NCBI RefSeq assembly: GCF_017357425.1 | Contig: NZ_CP014571.1 | Span: 4,030,001 to 4,094,000 of the forward strand | From: Arthrobacter sp. D5-1 | Lineage (GTDB): Bacteria; Actinomycetota; Actinomycetes; Actinomycetales; Micrococcaceae | Direction: 5' to 3' | DNA: 64,000 bases | In this document: positions 8,774 to 17,156 of the stretch, in pieces | Layout of the letters: every line of letters starts with the position of its first letter | Numbering within the stretch: position 1 is the stretch's first letter | Notes under the pieces: generated by a model | Databases searched by the model: none | What the model saw: only the letters and a program-made list of their open reading frames with translations | What the model was told of the DNA's origin: nothing | Made by a program: the position numbers and the translations under genes

Positions 8774-8798
8774 GTCCGGTAATGGATAGGCTTACGCG
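8774..8798. repeat. Palindromic intergenic repeat, degenerate
   Basis: GTCCGGTAATGGATAGGCTT with trailing ACGCG resembles the family consensus, but the GGATCC centre is changed to GGATAG. It lies just after the stop of the preceding gene. Confidence 0.45.
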
Positions 8799-8906
8799 CG
8801 CACTACTGCTCCACCACTTATGCGCCATTAGCCCTCCAAAATGTCAGGGCCTGGCGATACCTTCCTAATACCGTGCAAAGGGCCGGTTGAATCTATAGGG
8901 GCAACA

Positions 8907-9161
8907 ATGAGCGCACCGGATCGACGAGTTCGCGTTATCTTCAGCTGCAAGAGAGGTCACCAACACGAGCTTTGCGTGAGCGTTGATCGCCAAGTACCAC
9001 CTGAGCTTCGTTGCACCCCAGATGCTGGTCAAGGCTACGGCGCCGGAGACGGAGCTGGCTGCAAGGTGTCGGCCAATTTGAACGAGGTAGTGGAGCGTGA
9101 GTTGCGTGACGCTTTCCAAGAAAGCAAACGCCGCCGCCACGTTCTAGTTCGCGAACATTAG
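8907..9161 (+). CDS. Hypothetical protein with Cys/His motif
   Basis: An 84-residue protein starting MSAPDRRVRVIFSCKRGHQH after an AGGGG site. Cysteines and histidines (FSCKRGHQHELC, later LRC and GCK) could make a small zinc-binding site. The basic C-terminus ESKRRRHVLVREH is compatible with nucleic-acid binding. No family is assigned. Confidence 0.55.
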   Translation: MSAPDRRVRVIFSCKRGHQHELCVSVDRQVPPELRCTPDAGQGYGAGDGAGCKVSANLNEVVERELRDAFQESKRRRHVLVREH

Positions 9162-9231
9162 AAGTAATCGTGCGGGCGGCCAGTTTCATAGTCCGGCCGC
9201 GGGTAACTGCGTAGCAGATGCTTGTGCTCGA

Positions 9232-9261
9232 CTGCCCGTTTCGGGATCCTTTGCCGGGCAG
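9232..9261. repeat. Palindromic intergenic repeat
   Basis: A symmetric element with outer arms CTGCCCG / CGGGCAG and a GGATCC centre, about 60 bp upstream of the next gene. Confidence 0.65.
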
Positions 9262-9324
9262 GATCGTCTGGCTGGCAGCAGAGGTAGGGTCATCTGCATG
9301 ATGTCGAGAGGAGGTTGATTCGAG

Positions 9325-9588
9325 ATGGATACGATTCATCGCAGTATGAGCCAACAGCGCAATTGGCTGAAGATGCTGTTTTATGGCTCGATCGCCAGCG
9401 GAGTGTTGGCGCTACTAACGGCAGGATTGACCTTAATCCTGTTCCAGGAAATTGAGAGCAGAGGTGACGTTACCAACGCGCAGGATTTCGGCTGGCGCGC
9501 AGTCGCGCTTGCCGTGTTGTCCGTCGTGCTCTTCACTGTCTACCTCATCCGTCGCAATGCGCAGCGTCGGAGATTCCCACAAACGTAG
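9325..9588 (+). CDS. Two-helix membrane protein
   Basis: An 87-residue protein with hydrophobic helices near residues 17-40 (MLFYGSIASGVLALLTAGLT) and 57-75 (AVALAVLSVVLFTVYLI) and an Arg-rich end. An AGAGGAGG ribosome site lies before ATG 9325. No family is recognised. Confidence 0.6.
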   Translation: MDTIHRSMSQQRNWLKMLFYGSIASGVLALLTAGLTLILFQEIESRGDVTNAQDFGWRAVALAVLSVVLFTVYLIRRNAQRRRFPQT

Positions 9589-9620
9589 AAGTGTCCCTCA
9601 ACCCCGTTAAGTCCTTACAG

Positions 9621-9645
9621 TCCGCTGAAGGATCCCTAATCGGCG
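9621..9645. repeat. Palindromic intergenic repeat
   Basis: TCCGCTGAAGGATCCCTAAT plus CGGCG, a diverged copy of the GGATCC-centred repeat between two convergent genes. Confidence 0.5.
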
Positions 9646-9677
9646 CCGGCCGGATCCCTCAGAGCCATGCGGGGGCA

Positions 9678-10121
9678 TCAGGATGGTGCTTCAGTTTTGC
9701 TCGTGGGTACGAGGATGTTGCCTTGGATCTTTGCCCATCCAGAGGACTCCAGCTCGGTAGTGTTATACCCATCTGCTACGAGGATCGCCGTTACTTGATC
9801 CGGTCCAGACGTCCTAAGCAATTCGCCTTCTGTGGCGTCGCTGCAACCGGAATTCCACAGCGTCGGATCTGCAGGAACGGCAATTAGACATGTGTTCTTA
9901 CCGTCGGTGCTTCGCCCCAGAAAATACTTCTTACCGCCAGCCTCTGCAGCGAGCACAACTTTGTCCAACTCGATATCCGACAGAGTGACGGCAGGAGGAA
10001 GCTCGTTGGTTGATGCTGCCGTACTCTCTAGGATTTTCAGGCCGGGTGCGTAGGAACATCCGGTCAGAAGGATTCCGGCAGTGAAGAGGATTGCTAGAAA
10101 TGAGAAAGTTCCGGTCTTGAT
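9678..10121 (-). CDS. Putative lipoprotein with non-canonical start
   Basis: In this frame a lipoprotein signal is clear: a hydrophobic stretch (FSFLAILFTAGILLTGCS) with lipobox LTGC, followed by about 125 polar residues. An in-frame TGA lies just upstream, and no ATG, GTG or TTG exists between it and the lipobox. The best candidate is ATC at 10121, seven bases after a GAGGGGG ribosome site. Alternatives are that the gene has lost its start by mutation or that an assembly error changed ATG to ATC. The TTG at 9968 would remove the signal. No family is recognised. Confidence 0.45.
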   Translation of the reverse strand: MKTGTFSFLAILFTAGILLTGCSYAPGLKILESTAASTNELPPAVTLSDIELDKVVLAAEAGGKKYFLGRSTDGKNTCLIAVPADPTLWNSGCSDATEGELLRTSGPDQVTAILVADGYNTTELESSGWAKIQGNILVPTSKTEAPS

Positions 10122-10264
10122 GGCGCTGCCCCCTCAGGCTGTCGTATGCCGACATCATAGCCTCGCGAATGTCCTTCCTCTGGGTCAACCGACGCTTGGG
10201 TCACTGAACCAAGTCTTCCGAAGCGTCACGACTCCCAAGGAACGGAGAAGCCAGAGACTGCAGA

Positions 10265-10294
10265 CTGCCCGGTGAAGGATAGGCATACGGGCAG
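10265..10294. repeat. Palindromic intergenic repeat
   Basis: Outer arms CTGCCCG / CGGGCAG with core GGTGAAGGATAGGCATA. One half of the inner palindrome is degenerate. It lies upstream of the next gene. Confidence 0.6.
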
Positions 10295-10355
10295 CTCGGA
10301 CAGCCGCGCCAGCGCGATCTTTAGCCCTGTAGTCCGGGGTTAGACTGGGCCTGGT

Positions 10356-10715
10356 ATGGACGGATTGGGGGATCCAAGACGGCGCACAGCGCTGTTCGGC
10401 TGGTCGGTCGCAGCCCGCGAAACTATAGGAACGACAGTGACCTTCTTTCAGGACTTTTCGATTCCGGAACCGCCTCCTCGTCCACGGATGCCCCGGTTCA
10501 TGCCACCTCCTTGGACGGCCCCGCCCCGCCACGAACTGCCCGTTATCGTCCCTGTAGGACGGTTCGTCCACAAGTCCCAGGCCTTTGTGATGGCCATTGA
10601 CGCCGTAAGGGTCCACTCCGCGGGGTGCGTCATTGACCTGCTGCCATGTCCTCTCAAAAGCTGGAGGAAACTGACCACGCTGCCCAGCCGCCACCCGGTG
10701 CCGGCTCGCCTGTGA
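10356..10715 (+). CDS. Hypothetical protein, probably truncated at the 3' end
   Basis: A 119-residue frame. The middle (FFQDFSIPEPPPRPRMPRFM, then HELPVIVPVGRFVHKSQAFV) looks like a genuine conserved protein with a Pro-rich segment and a beta-strand region. After CVIDLL the composition changes and the frame ends in the intergenic palindrome at 10712. A frameshift or truncation at the 3' end is likely, and possible continuing sequence is seen in other frames. From 10716 to 10961 only a short frame near 10826-10936 (beginning MFEEPPAYRRAARHWRAKG) stands out, perhaps a decayed C-terminus. Confidence 0.4.
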   Translation: MDGLGDPRRRTALFGWSVAARETIGTTVTFFQDFSIPEPPPRPRMPRFMPPPWTAPPRHELPVIVPVGRFVHKSQAFVMAIDAVRVHSAGCVIDLLPCPLKSWRKLTTLPSRHPVPARL

Positions 10716-10735
10716 GGGATCCCTCACCGGGCACC
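10711..10735. repeat. Palindromic intergenic repeat, perfect core
   Basis: GTGAGGGATCCCTCAC at 10712-10727 is a perfect 16-bp palindrome, extended by CGGGCACC on the right. It is the most symmetric copy of the family. Confidence 0.7.
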
Positions 10736-10961
10736 GCGCCTTTGGGGGCTCCGTGCGCTAGGGAGTCAGCGCAGGTTGCCGTATGGAGGCAGTGTCTCGG
10801 AGGGGCAGCCAGTACGGACGCTTGAGATGTTCGAAGAGCCACCGGCTTACAGGCGTGCTGCCCGCCACTGGAGGGCTAAAGGCGACCGGATCGTGCGATT
10901 CACAGTGGAACAGCCCGGAGCCAAGACGTTGGAGTAGCGCGCCTTATGCACGTAAAGGCCG

Positions 10962-11366
10962 CTAGGGCTCTACCCGTCGGAGTTGGACCGCGTAATGCGT
11001 TTGGACGTCTGCGGCCAGATCCGGGCCAGCGTGACCGGGCAAATTGCGGTGCCACCAGAATGCAGGCTCTGGTAAGACGGATGGCCCGGCGTGCAGGAGC
11101 GAGGCGAAACGTTCGTCAATCTCGGCAACAGCTTCCGCGAAAATCCGCAGTTCAGGGTACGAACCGAGTTCCGGAGCAGAGATGACCCTGCCGATGACAT
11201 CCCTGACTTCGAGTGCATTCTCGTACTCGTAGATGCTCCACTGGTAGCCTTCTTCGCACTCCACCACGAAAGAATTCCACGCGTCAATGTATCCAGCCGG
11301 TGACCAGCTTCTTCTGGCTCCTTTTTCGCCTGCGACATCACGAAAGCCTCGGATGAACTCACTCAT
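10962..11366 (-). CDS. Hypothetical protein
   Basis: A 134-residue soluble protein (MSEFIRGFRDVAGEKGARRS; YIDAWNSFVVECEEGYQWSIYEY). Its ATG at 11366 overlaps the end of the RNA 2'-phosphotransferase gene by eight bases, so the two are probably co-translated and may share a role in RNA repair. The pattern of aromatic and acidic residues resembles small immunity-type proteins, but no family can be assigned. Confidence 0.6.
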   Translation of the reverse strand: MSEFIRGFRDVAGEKGARRSWSPAGYIDAWNSFVVECEEGYQWSIYEYENALEVRDVIGRVISAPELGSYPELRIFAEAVAEIDERFASLLHAGPSVLPEPAFWWHRNLPGHAGPDLAADVQTHYAVQLRRVEP

Positions 11367-11916
11367 CTTCAGGAAGGACCGAGATAAACCTGGCGGGAAC
11401 GCTGTCTGCCAGCCATACTTTTTCGCCACCTTGGTAAAAGCTGACGTGCTCTCCGTGTGCGGCCGCGCTGTCAATGAGAAGGAGAACCGGGTCAGTGTCC
11501 TTTCGTTGTCCTACCTGCTTGGCCATTTCGACGTCCTCGGATAGGTGGACGTACTGGCGTCGCATGGGTTGCAAGCCCTCTGACTGAATAGCTCCGAGGC
11601 TTTCCCTGGACGTCCCATGAAACAGTTTTTGAGGTGGACTTTCTTGTGGCTTCACTATTCGGGCAGGGACACTGTGACCGTAGAAAGCTCGAATGCGGTC
11701 ACCACGGAGTTCATGACGCCGTTTAGGCGAGGACAGGAGCATACCCTCGAGATCGGTGAATTCAAGGTTCACCCAATCGGGGGACTCTCGCCTGAGCGCC
11801 TGAAGAAGGTCCTCCACAGACGTCCACCCTTCCTCGTCCAGCTCCAGTTCGTAAAGCCACGGCTCGTGGCGCAAAGCATGCGATACAGCCCGGCTGAGCT
11901 TCGGGTAGTCGGTCAT
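11359..11916 (-). CDS. kptA: RNA 2'-phosphotransferase (KptA/Tpt1 family)
   Basis: A 185-residue protein of normal family length. The N-terminal winged-helix part contains LSRAVSHALRHEP and the usual VEDLLQALR. The C-terminal ADP-ribosyltransferase fold has LFHGTSRESLGAIQSEGLQP and RQYVHLSED. These enzymes remove a 2'-phosphate from RNA splice junctions using NAD, forming ADP-ribose 1'',2''-cyclic phosphate. In bacteria lacking tRNA splicing of this type the role is uncertain and may be RNA repair or NAD-dependent detoxification. It overlaps the following orphan gene. Confidence 0.9.
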   Translation of the reverse strand: MTDYPKLSRAVSHALRHEPWLYELELDEEGWTSVEDLLQALRRESPDWVNLEFTDLEGMLLSSPKRRHELRGDRIRAFYGHSVPARIVKPQESPPQKLFHGTSRESLGAIQSEGLQPMRRQYVHLSEDVEMAKQVGQRKDTDPVLLLIDSAAAHGEHVSFYQGGEKVWLADSVPARFISVLPEDE

Positions 11917-11963
11917 ATGCCTCGTGCTTTCTGCAGTTACTTCCTAAGCGATTGGGCGGGCGG

Positions 11964-12320
11964 TCAGCGAAATTCAAGCATGTCGTCGATGGCTGAATGA
12001 AGCCATGCTGCGAAATCAGGAAATCCTCGGTTCCCGCGTGATTCCCATCCTGGGTCGGCGAAGTCATGCACGATCGAGATCTTGCCCGTTGAGAGATCCC
12101 AGCACGCCACGTCATCGTTGTCCTCTCGCCGGGCGAGCGGCACGACTCTGCGGTCTGGATAACGGCCCTTCAGCCCCTGGTAGTGCGTCCGCAACCGCTC
12201 ACCAGTCAGAACGAACCACGGCTCAAGATAAATAATTTCCATGGCCACAAACCGGATGAAGTCCGATGGATACTCGAAACCGACGGGCAACTCCTCGGCG
12301 GTCAGAAGTGTCTCGCTCAT
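11964..12320 (-). CDS. SMI1/KNR4-like hypothetical protein
   Basis: A 118-residue protein (MSETLLTAEELPVGFEYPSD) with VPLARREDNDDVACWDLSTG and WESRGNRGFPDFAAWLHSAI. This is the layout of SUKH/SMI1-KNR4 proteins: short strand, acidic D-V-x-C-W-D, then a W-L C-terminal helix. Many such proteins are immunity proteins against toxins. No toxin gene adjoins. The start follows GGAAAG at a good distance. Confidence 0.6.
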   Translation of the reverse strand: MSETLLTAEELPVGFEYPSDFIRFVAMEIIYLEPWFVLTGERLRTHYQGLKGRYPDRRVVPLARREDNDDVACWDLSTGKISIVHDFADPGWESRGNRGFPDFAAWLHSAIDDMLEFR

Positions 12321-12452
12321 CAGTTTTCTTTCCATCCTGTCACCGCTGAACCCTTGCTGTCTGCATGGAACACTTTGCTTCCGATACGCAATCTAACGGC
12401 CCCGACAGCGTTGGGGCAAAGCGAGAAATCCCAGGGTCCCACGTTCACATAG

Positions 12453-12483
12453 AGTGCCCGGTGAAGGATCCCTTACCGGGCGC
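12453..12483. repeat. Palindromic intergenic repeat
   Basis: GCCCGGTGAAGGATCCCTTA followed by CCGGGCGC, close to the consensus, with arms GCCCGGT / ACCGGGC at 12456-12462 and 12475-12481. It lies 67 bp upstream of the kinase-like gene at 12550. Confidence 0.7.
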
Positions 12484-12549
12484 TTTGAACCGTCCGGAGA
12501 GCCACCGGCATACGGGCGCTGCGCAGGGTACTTCTGTGAAGATGACGAT

Positions 12550-13209
12550 ATGAAGAAGTTCATGCGATCGCTGGCAAGCAATATTCTCGACGTCACCGGG
12601 CCAGGGCGCCGGCTCGTCGCAATCGACGGTGTAGACGGCAGCGGCAAGACATCCTTCGCCGCAAACCTGGTATCCGAGATCCGGAATCGCTTTGTGACCG
12701 TCATTCACGCCGACGACTTTCTAAACCCCTCGGCCGTCCGGCATGCCAAGGGCCGTGCCTCACCGGAAGGGTTCTGGAAGGACACGTACAACTACGCTGC
12801 CCTGCAAGACCAGTTACTCAGACCGCTCGGCCCAAAAGGGACCGGCTGGTACTCACCGGCCTCCTACAATGCGGTGACTGACCAAACCGCGCAAGTGGAT
12901 GTCATGCTCGCCCCATCAGATGCACTCGTCTTTGTGGAAGGCATGTTCCTGCACCGCGATGAACTGGCCTCCTATTGGGATGCTTCCGTATTCCTGGACG
13001 TTCCTTTCACCGAAACCGCGGCACGAATGGCAGTTCGGAACGGCAGCAACCCGGACCCCGAGCACCCAACGATGCGCCGATACGTAGGAGGACAGCGCCT
13101 CTACTTCGCCGCGGCACGGCCATGGGAACGCGCCACGTTCGTGGTGGATAACTCGGATTTCACGTCACCTAGAGTCATCAGCCCCGACCTGGTTTCAAGT
13201 GCACGGTGA
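12550..13209 (+). CDS. Uridine kinase-like P-loop protein
   Basis: A 219-residue protein. Walker A is AIDGVDGSGKTSFA at about residues 25-38, and IHADDFLNPS supplies the Asp-containing substrate segment typical of uridine kinases and phosphoribulokinase-like proteins. DALVFVEGMFLHRDEL resembles the Walker B/E-G stretch of that group. The start is ATG 12550, since earlier in-frame ATGs lie within the palindromic repeat. It is a lone gene and the phosphate acceptor is not known. Confidence 0.75.
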   Translation: MKKFMRSLASNILDVTGPGRRLVAIDGVDGSGKTSFAANLVSEIRNRFVTVIHADDFLNPSAVRHAKGRASPEGFWKDTYNYAALQDQLLRPLGPKGTGWYSPASYNAVTDQTAQVDVMLAPSDALVFVEGMFLHRDELASYWDASVFLDVPFTETAARMAVRNGSNPDPEHPTMRRYVGGQRLYFAAARPWERATFVVDNSDFTSPRVISPDLVSSAR

Positions 13210-13259
13210 TCGACCGGCTTACGGACTGTCCGTAACCGGCCTGAACTGAGTTGGTCGGG

Positions 13260-13562
13260 CTATTGGTTACCTGGATCGGGCGCGACGATCTCCACCTGAA
13301 TATTTTCAAAGCTGGCCCCGGCTGCCACGTGAAATCTGTATTCATCCTTGTAGTCGATGTCGCAACGACCACCGGGATGGTGTCTTACTTCTTGGATTTC
13401 CGACGTGAGAGAAAGCATCGGGTATTCCAAAGGGCCGGCCGCCAGATCTGCTTCGCTCGCGACCAGCTCGGCCTGCACACGTCTTCCGGTTCTAATGCAT
13501 GGCAGTGGCGAGGGTTGCGAGGACCCATTTCGGTCACCCAACGGATCATCGATTTCCAGGGC
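13260..13562 (-). pseudogene. 3' part of hypothetical gene split by the IS21 element
   Basis: Ninety-eight codons plus stop that continue exactly in frame from the 5' part at 16228-17046 once the element and one copy of the CAGGGC target duplication are removed. The joined sequence reads NALEIDDPLG across the junction. The C-terminal part is beta-rich and ends with EIVAPDPGNQ. The reconstructed protein would be 371 residues. The family is not recognised. Confidence 0.8.
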
Positions 13563-13756
13563 TGTTAGCGGCCATGAAAAACTGCCCATAGGCGGCCACG
13601 AAAGTGCCCACTGACGGCCAGTAAAACTGCCCGATGGTGGCCATGAGATCTGCCCACTTCCTTACTGAACCGACCGCGTCTTAAGCGGTGGGAGCCTCTC
13701 CCTGGGGTTTGATGACGGTGTCTAAGCGCACCAAGCGAACCAGGAAGAGGCCCTGT

Positions 13757-15310
13757 ATGAAGTCTGACGGAGAAATCATGGAAATTCTTGCTGCCTACGA
13801 CCTGACCGGATCGTTGCGCGCCACTGCGGAGCTCACGGGCTGCTCGCACCACACTGTTGCCAAACACGTGACCGCCCGGGACGCAGGCCGGCCGATCGGG
13901 GAACCGACGGCACGGGGCCGGGTCACCGACCCGTTCCTGCCCAAGATCGAAGAATGGGTGGAAGCCTCCAAGGGCCGGATCCGCGCTGACAAGGCCCACG
14001 AGAAGCTCCTCGCTCTGGGCTATGCGGGTTCGGAGCGCTCCACCCGCCGGGCGATTGCGCAGGTCAAGGACGCGTGGCGGCTGGGCCACACCCGCGTCCA
14101 TCGGCCGTGGATCACTGAACCTGGGATGTGGTTGCAGTACGACTTCGGCGACGGGCCACGGATCGGCGGGGTGAAGACGATCCTGTTCGTGGCGTGGCTG
14201 GCGTTCTCACGCTTCCGCATCGTGATCCCGCTCAAGGACAGGACGGCGCCGAGCGTGTTCGCGGCCCTGGACCGGTGCTTCCGGATCCTCGGCGGAGCAC
14301 CGACCTATGTCCTCACGGACAACGAGAAGACCGTGACCACCTCCCACGTTGCCGGGGTCCCGGTGCGGAACCAGCAGACCCTGGACTTCGCCCGGCACTA
14401 CGGGGTGACCGTGCTGACCTGCCAGCCCGCGGACCCGGCCACCAAAGGCGGGGTGGAAGCGTCCGTGAAGCTCGCCAAGGCCGACCTCGTGCCCAAAGAC
14501 ACCAACCTCCGCGACGAATACGCCACCTTCGCCGAGCTCGAGGCCGCCTGCACGGCGTTCATGGACGAGGTCAATCACCGTGAGCACCGGACGACGCGGC
14601 GCAAACCCGCAGCCATGCTCGCCGAGGAAGCCCCGCGGCTGCACCGTATCCCGGACACCGCCCACACGGTCGCCTTCGGACTCGCCCGCATGGTTCCGGA
14701 GAACACCCCAATGGTCACCTTCGAAAACGCCCAGTACTCCGTCCCGGCCCACCTGCTCGGAGCCCGGGTGTTCGTCCGCACCCACGGGACCGGGCCCGGC
14801 GAGCAGGTCATCATCGTCCACCACGGCACTGCAGGGCCCGTCGAAGTCGCCCGCCATGATCGGGCCCGGCCCGGCAGTCCCGCCATCAACGACGAACACT
14901 TCCCGGGAACCCGGACCAGGGTCCCCGGCGATTACGAGGTCAGGGCCCGCAGCGCGGACGAGGCAGCGTTCCTGGCCATCGGCGAAGGCGCCAGGACCTG
15001 GCTGATGGAGGCCGCCGCGGCCGGGACCGCACGGATCAACGTGAAAATGGCAGAAGCCGTCACGCTGGCCAAAATCGCCGGCACCGACCAGGTCGACCGG
15101 GCCCTGGGCGACGCCGCACTACATGGCCGGTTCGCGCACCAGGACCTCGCCTCGATCCTGAACGCCAACATCCGCCGCACGACCACCCACGCGGCCAACG
15201 AAGCCACCTCCCTGACTCAGGGAACCGGCGCGTGGGCCGCGATCGGCAACCCGACCCTGAACACCACAACCAACACCACGACCAAAATCACGCCGGAGGA
15301 GGCCCGATGA
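13757..15310 (+). CDS. istA: IS21-family transposase IstA
   Basis: 517 residues. The N-terminal helix-turn-helix is seen in GSLRATAELTGCSHHTVAKH. The DDE/RNase H-fold core has MWLQYDFGDG (first Asp), YVLTDNEKTV (second Asp) and KGGVEASVKLAKADL (Glu), followed by the typical C-terminal beta barrel (ENAQYSVPAHLLGARVFVR). ATG 13757 is chosen because GGAAGAGG precedes it; an upstream in-frame GTG also exists. It catalyses transposition together with IstB. Confidence 0.95.
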   Translation: MKSDGEIMEILAAYDLTGSLRATAELTGCSHHTVAKHVTARDAGRPIGEPTARGRVTDPFLPKIEEWVEASKGRIRADKAHEKLLALGYAGSERSTRRAIAQVKDAWRLGHTRVHRPWITEPGMWLQYDFGDGPRIGGVKTILFVAWLAFSRFRIVIPLKDRTAPSVFAALDRCFRILGGAPTYVLTDNEKTVTTSHVAGVPVRNQQTLDFARHYGVTVLTCQPADPATKGGVEASVKLAKADLVPKDTNLRDEYATFAELEAACTAFMDEVNHREHRTTRRKPAAMLAEEAPRLHRIPDTAHTVAFGLARMVPENTPMVTFENAQYSVPAHLLGARVFVRTHGTGPGEQVIIVHHGTAGPVEVARHDRARPGSPAINDEHFPGTRTRVPGDYEVRARSADEAAFLAIGEGARTWLMEAAAAGTARINVKMAEAVTLAKIAGTDQVDRALGDAALHGRFAHQDLASILNANIRRTTTHAANEATSLTQGTGAWAAIGNPTLNTTTNTTTKITPEEAR

Positions 15311-16095
15311 GCCCCGTCACCACAGCCAACACCGCCGCTCCGCCGTTGCCGGCGGACCTGGAAGCCCTTATGCGGTCCCTGAAAATGCCCCACGCCCGTG
15401 CACTGGCACCGGACCTGATCGCGACCGCCCGCGCCCAGCGGTGGGAACCAACCGAGGTCATCAAAGCACTCTTCACCGAGGAAGCCGCCGGTCGGGCCCG
15501 GTCCATGCTCGCTTCCCGCCGCAAAGCAGCAGGCTTCCCGACCGGGAAGACCTTCGAGGCGTGGGACCCTGCAGCGTCCTCCATCCCTGCCCCGACCCAG
15601 CAGGCCCTCCGGACCCTGGAATGGATCACCCGCAGGGAAAACCTCGTCGTCTGCGGGCCCTCCGGGACCGGGAAGACGTTCTTCCTCGAAGCCCTCGGCC
15701 AGCAGGCCGTTGAAGCCGGAATGCGGGTCGCCTGGTTCAGGCTCGAAGACCTCGGCGTCCTGATCCGCGCCCACCGAACCGACGACAGCGTCACCCGGGC
15801 CGTGGCCAGGATTCTCCGCGCGGAGCTCGTGGTCATTGACGATATTGGCCTGTTGCCGGTGGCCACGGACGCCGCCGAAGGTCTCTACCGGGTCGTGGAC
15901 GCAGCCTACGAAAAACGGTCCATCGCGATCAGCTCCAACCTCCACCCCGCCGGATTCGACGAGCTCATGCCCAAAACCCTCGCAACCGCCACCGTTGACC
16001 GGCTGCTGCACCACGCCCACGTCTGTCAGACCAGCGGCGATTCCGTCCGCCTCACCCAGGCCCTCGCCGGGAAAGGAGTAACCCGACTGAACTGA
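15307..16095 (+). CDS. istB: IS21-family helper ATPase IstB
   Basis: 262 residues, normal for IstB. Walker A is CGPSGTGKTF, Walker B is LVVIDDIGLL, and ISSNLHPAGFDELMPKTLA corresponds to the sensor-1 region of AAA+ DnaC-like ATPases. The ATG overlaps the istA stop (ATGA). It assembles on target DNA and presents it to IstA. Confidence 0.95.
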   Translation: MSPVTTANTAAPPLPADLEALMRSLKMPHARALAPDLIATARAQRWEPTEVIKALFTEEAAGRARSMLASRRKAAGFPTGKTFEAWDPAASSIPAPTQQALRTLEWITRRENLVVCGPSGTGKTFFLEALGQQAVEAGMRVAWFRLEDLGVLIRAHRTDDSVTRAVARILRAELVVIDDIGLLPVATDAAEGLYRVVDAAYEKRSIAISSNLHPAGFDELMPKTLATATVDRLLHHAHVCQTSGDSVRLTQALAGKGVTRLN

Positions 16096-16227
16096 TCAAC
16101 CCCACGATGGCCAATCCCGCCGAACCAATCAGTGGGCAGATCTGTTGGCCATCACCGGGCAGTTTTACTGGCCACCAGCGGGCACTTTTAGTGGCCGTCC
16201 ATGGGCAGAAACAACTGGCCATTGACA

Positions 16228-17046
16228 CAGGGCGTTCAGGATCGCTCGGCGTATGGAAGCCCAGAGCTCTCCGAGGCGCGAAGATGAGAGTGCTCTGATC
16301 TTCGAGATCTCGAGGTACCCGTGTTCGAAACCATCGCTGGCCTGCCTCGCCTGCGAATATAGGTCATGGTTTCCTTCAAGCACACATCGCTCTCGCACTG
16401 ATGAGTCCAGTTTCTGGATGACTATGCCCCAGGCCTGAAGGAGCGCGTCTCTTCCTCCCGCTCGGACGATTTCACGCTCACGGAAGATCGGGGTGAGGGT
16501 TTCCGCCACGATCCACAAATGAGCCAGTGCCATGATTTCGTGCCCCGGGACAGCATGACGCAATGCGATCTCGTACTGCGCCAACGCCCGCGACATCCGC
16601 TCGGCGTCCGGATGCGATGAGACCGCCCCTAGGACCGAAACGAACGCCTCAGTGCCCAACACCCTCGAAGAGCGTGGAGGCCCCGGCAGAGGGAGCAAGT
16701 TCTGCATGAAAGGTCTCCGGTCAGACTGTCGGGAGCAATCGAAGACGAGCTCGAGCTGGAGTTCATCGATGGCCGCGTTAGCGGCAAAGGATGCTATCGC
16801 CGCGCACGTCGATGCCCTGTCTGCCAACTTCTTAGCCCCTGAATCGAGGTCTCTACTGATCCCTCGGAGTCTGAAGATGAGATCGCTTGGGATGCCCTTC
16901 ACGGAAGGCGTGTCCTCGTACTGGCTGTAGATCACCACTTCGATGTCGCCTTCGGGATCTGAAAGCTTGGTGACTATCGCGTTCTCGGGTTCAATCCGCA
17001 CCGCGCTTGTTGCCCTTACTACTGCCATGAACTCTGCCGAAGTCAT
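16228..17046 (-). pseudogene. 5' part of hypothetical gene split by the IS21 element
   Basis: Two hundred and seventy-three codons beginning MTSAEFMAVVRATSAVRIEP and broken after RRAILNAL by the IS21 right end, beyond which the frame reads meaningless element sequence. Helical segments such as HEIMALAHLWIVAETLTPIF and ARQASDGFEHGYLEI look like an alpha-helical domain, possibly HEPN-like, but I cannot assign a family. The upstream ATG at 17166 would add 40 doubtful residues. Confidence 0.75.
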
Positions 17047-17156
17047 ACGCCAGCCTATGCCGGCCGTGGGGCAAAGCCTCTGAAATCGGCTTTCAAAAGC
17101 GTCCGCTGAGGATCCATATATAGGACAAGGGGCAGCGCCTGTTAGCGTGGTCCGTT

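Larger units (their letters stand above)
13563..16227 (+). mobile_element. Complete IS21-family insertion sequence
   Basis: This 2665-bp element has TGT...ACA ends and a 6-bp target duplication CAGGGC (13557-13562 and 16228-16233). Each end carries about 95 bp of related terminal sequence containing repeated blocks of the type GGCCA-x-AAAACTGCCC, in inverted orientation at the two ends. That is the usual multiple transposase-binding layout of IS21. It encodes istA and istB with overlapping stop/start. Everything looks intact, so it is probably active or recently active. It interrupts a hypothetical gene on the opposite strand. Confidence 0.93.

Noticed and set aside
12454..12549. N-terminal extension of the uridine kinase-like protein
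   Set aside because: The extra residues are encoded by the intergenic palindrome and look random; ATG 12550 gives a normal kinase start.
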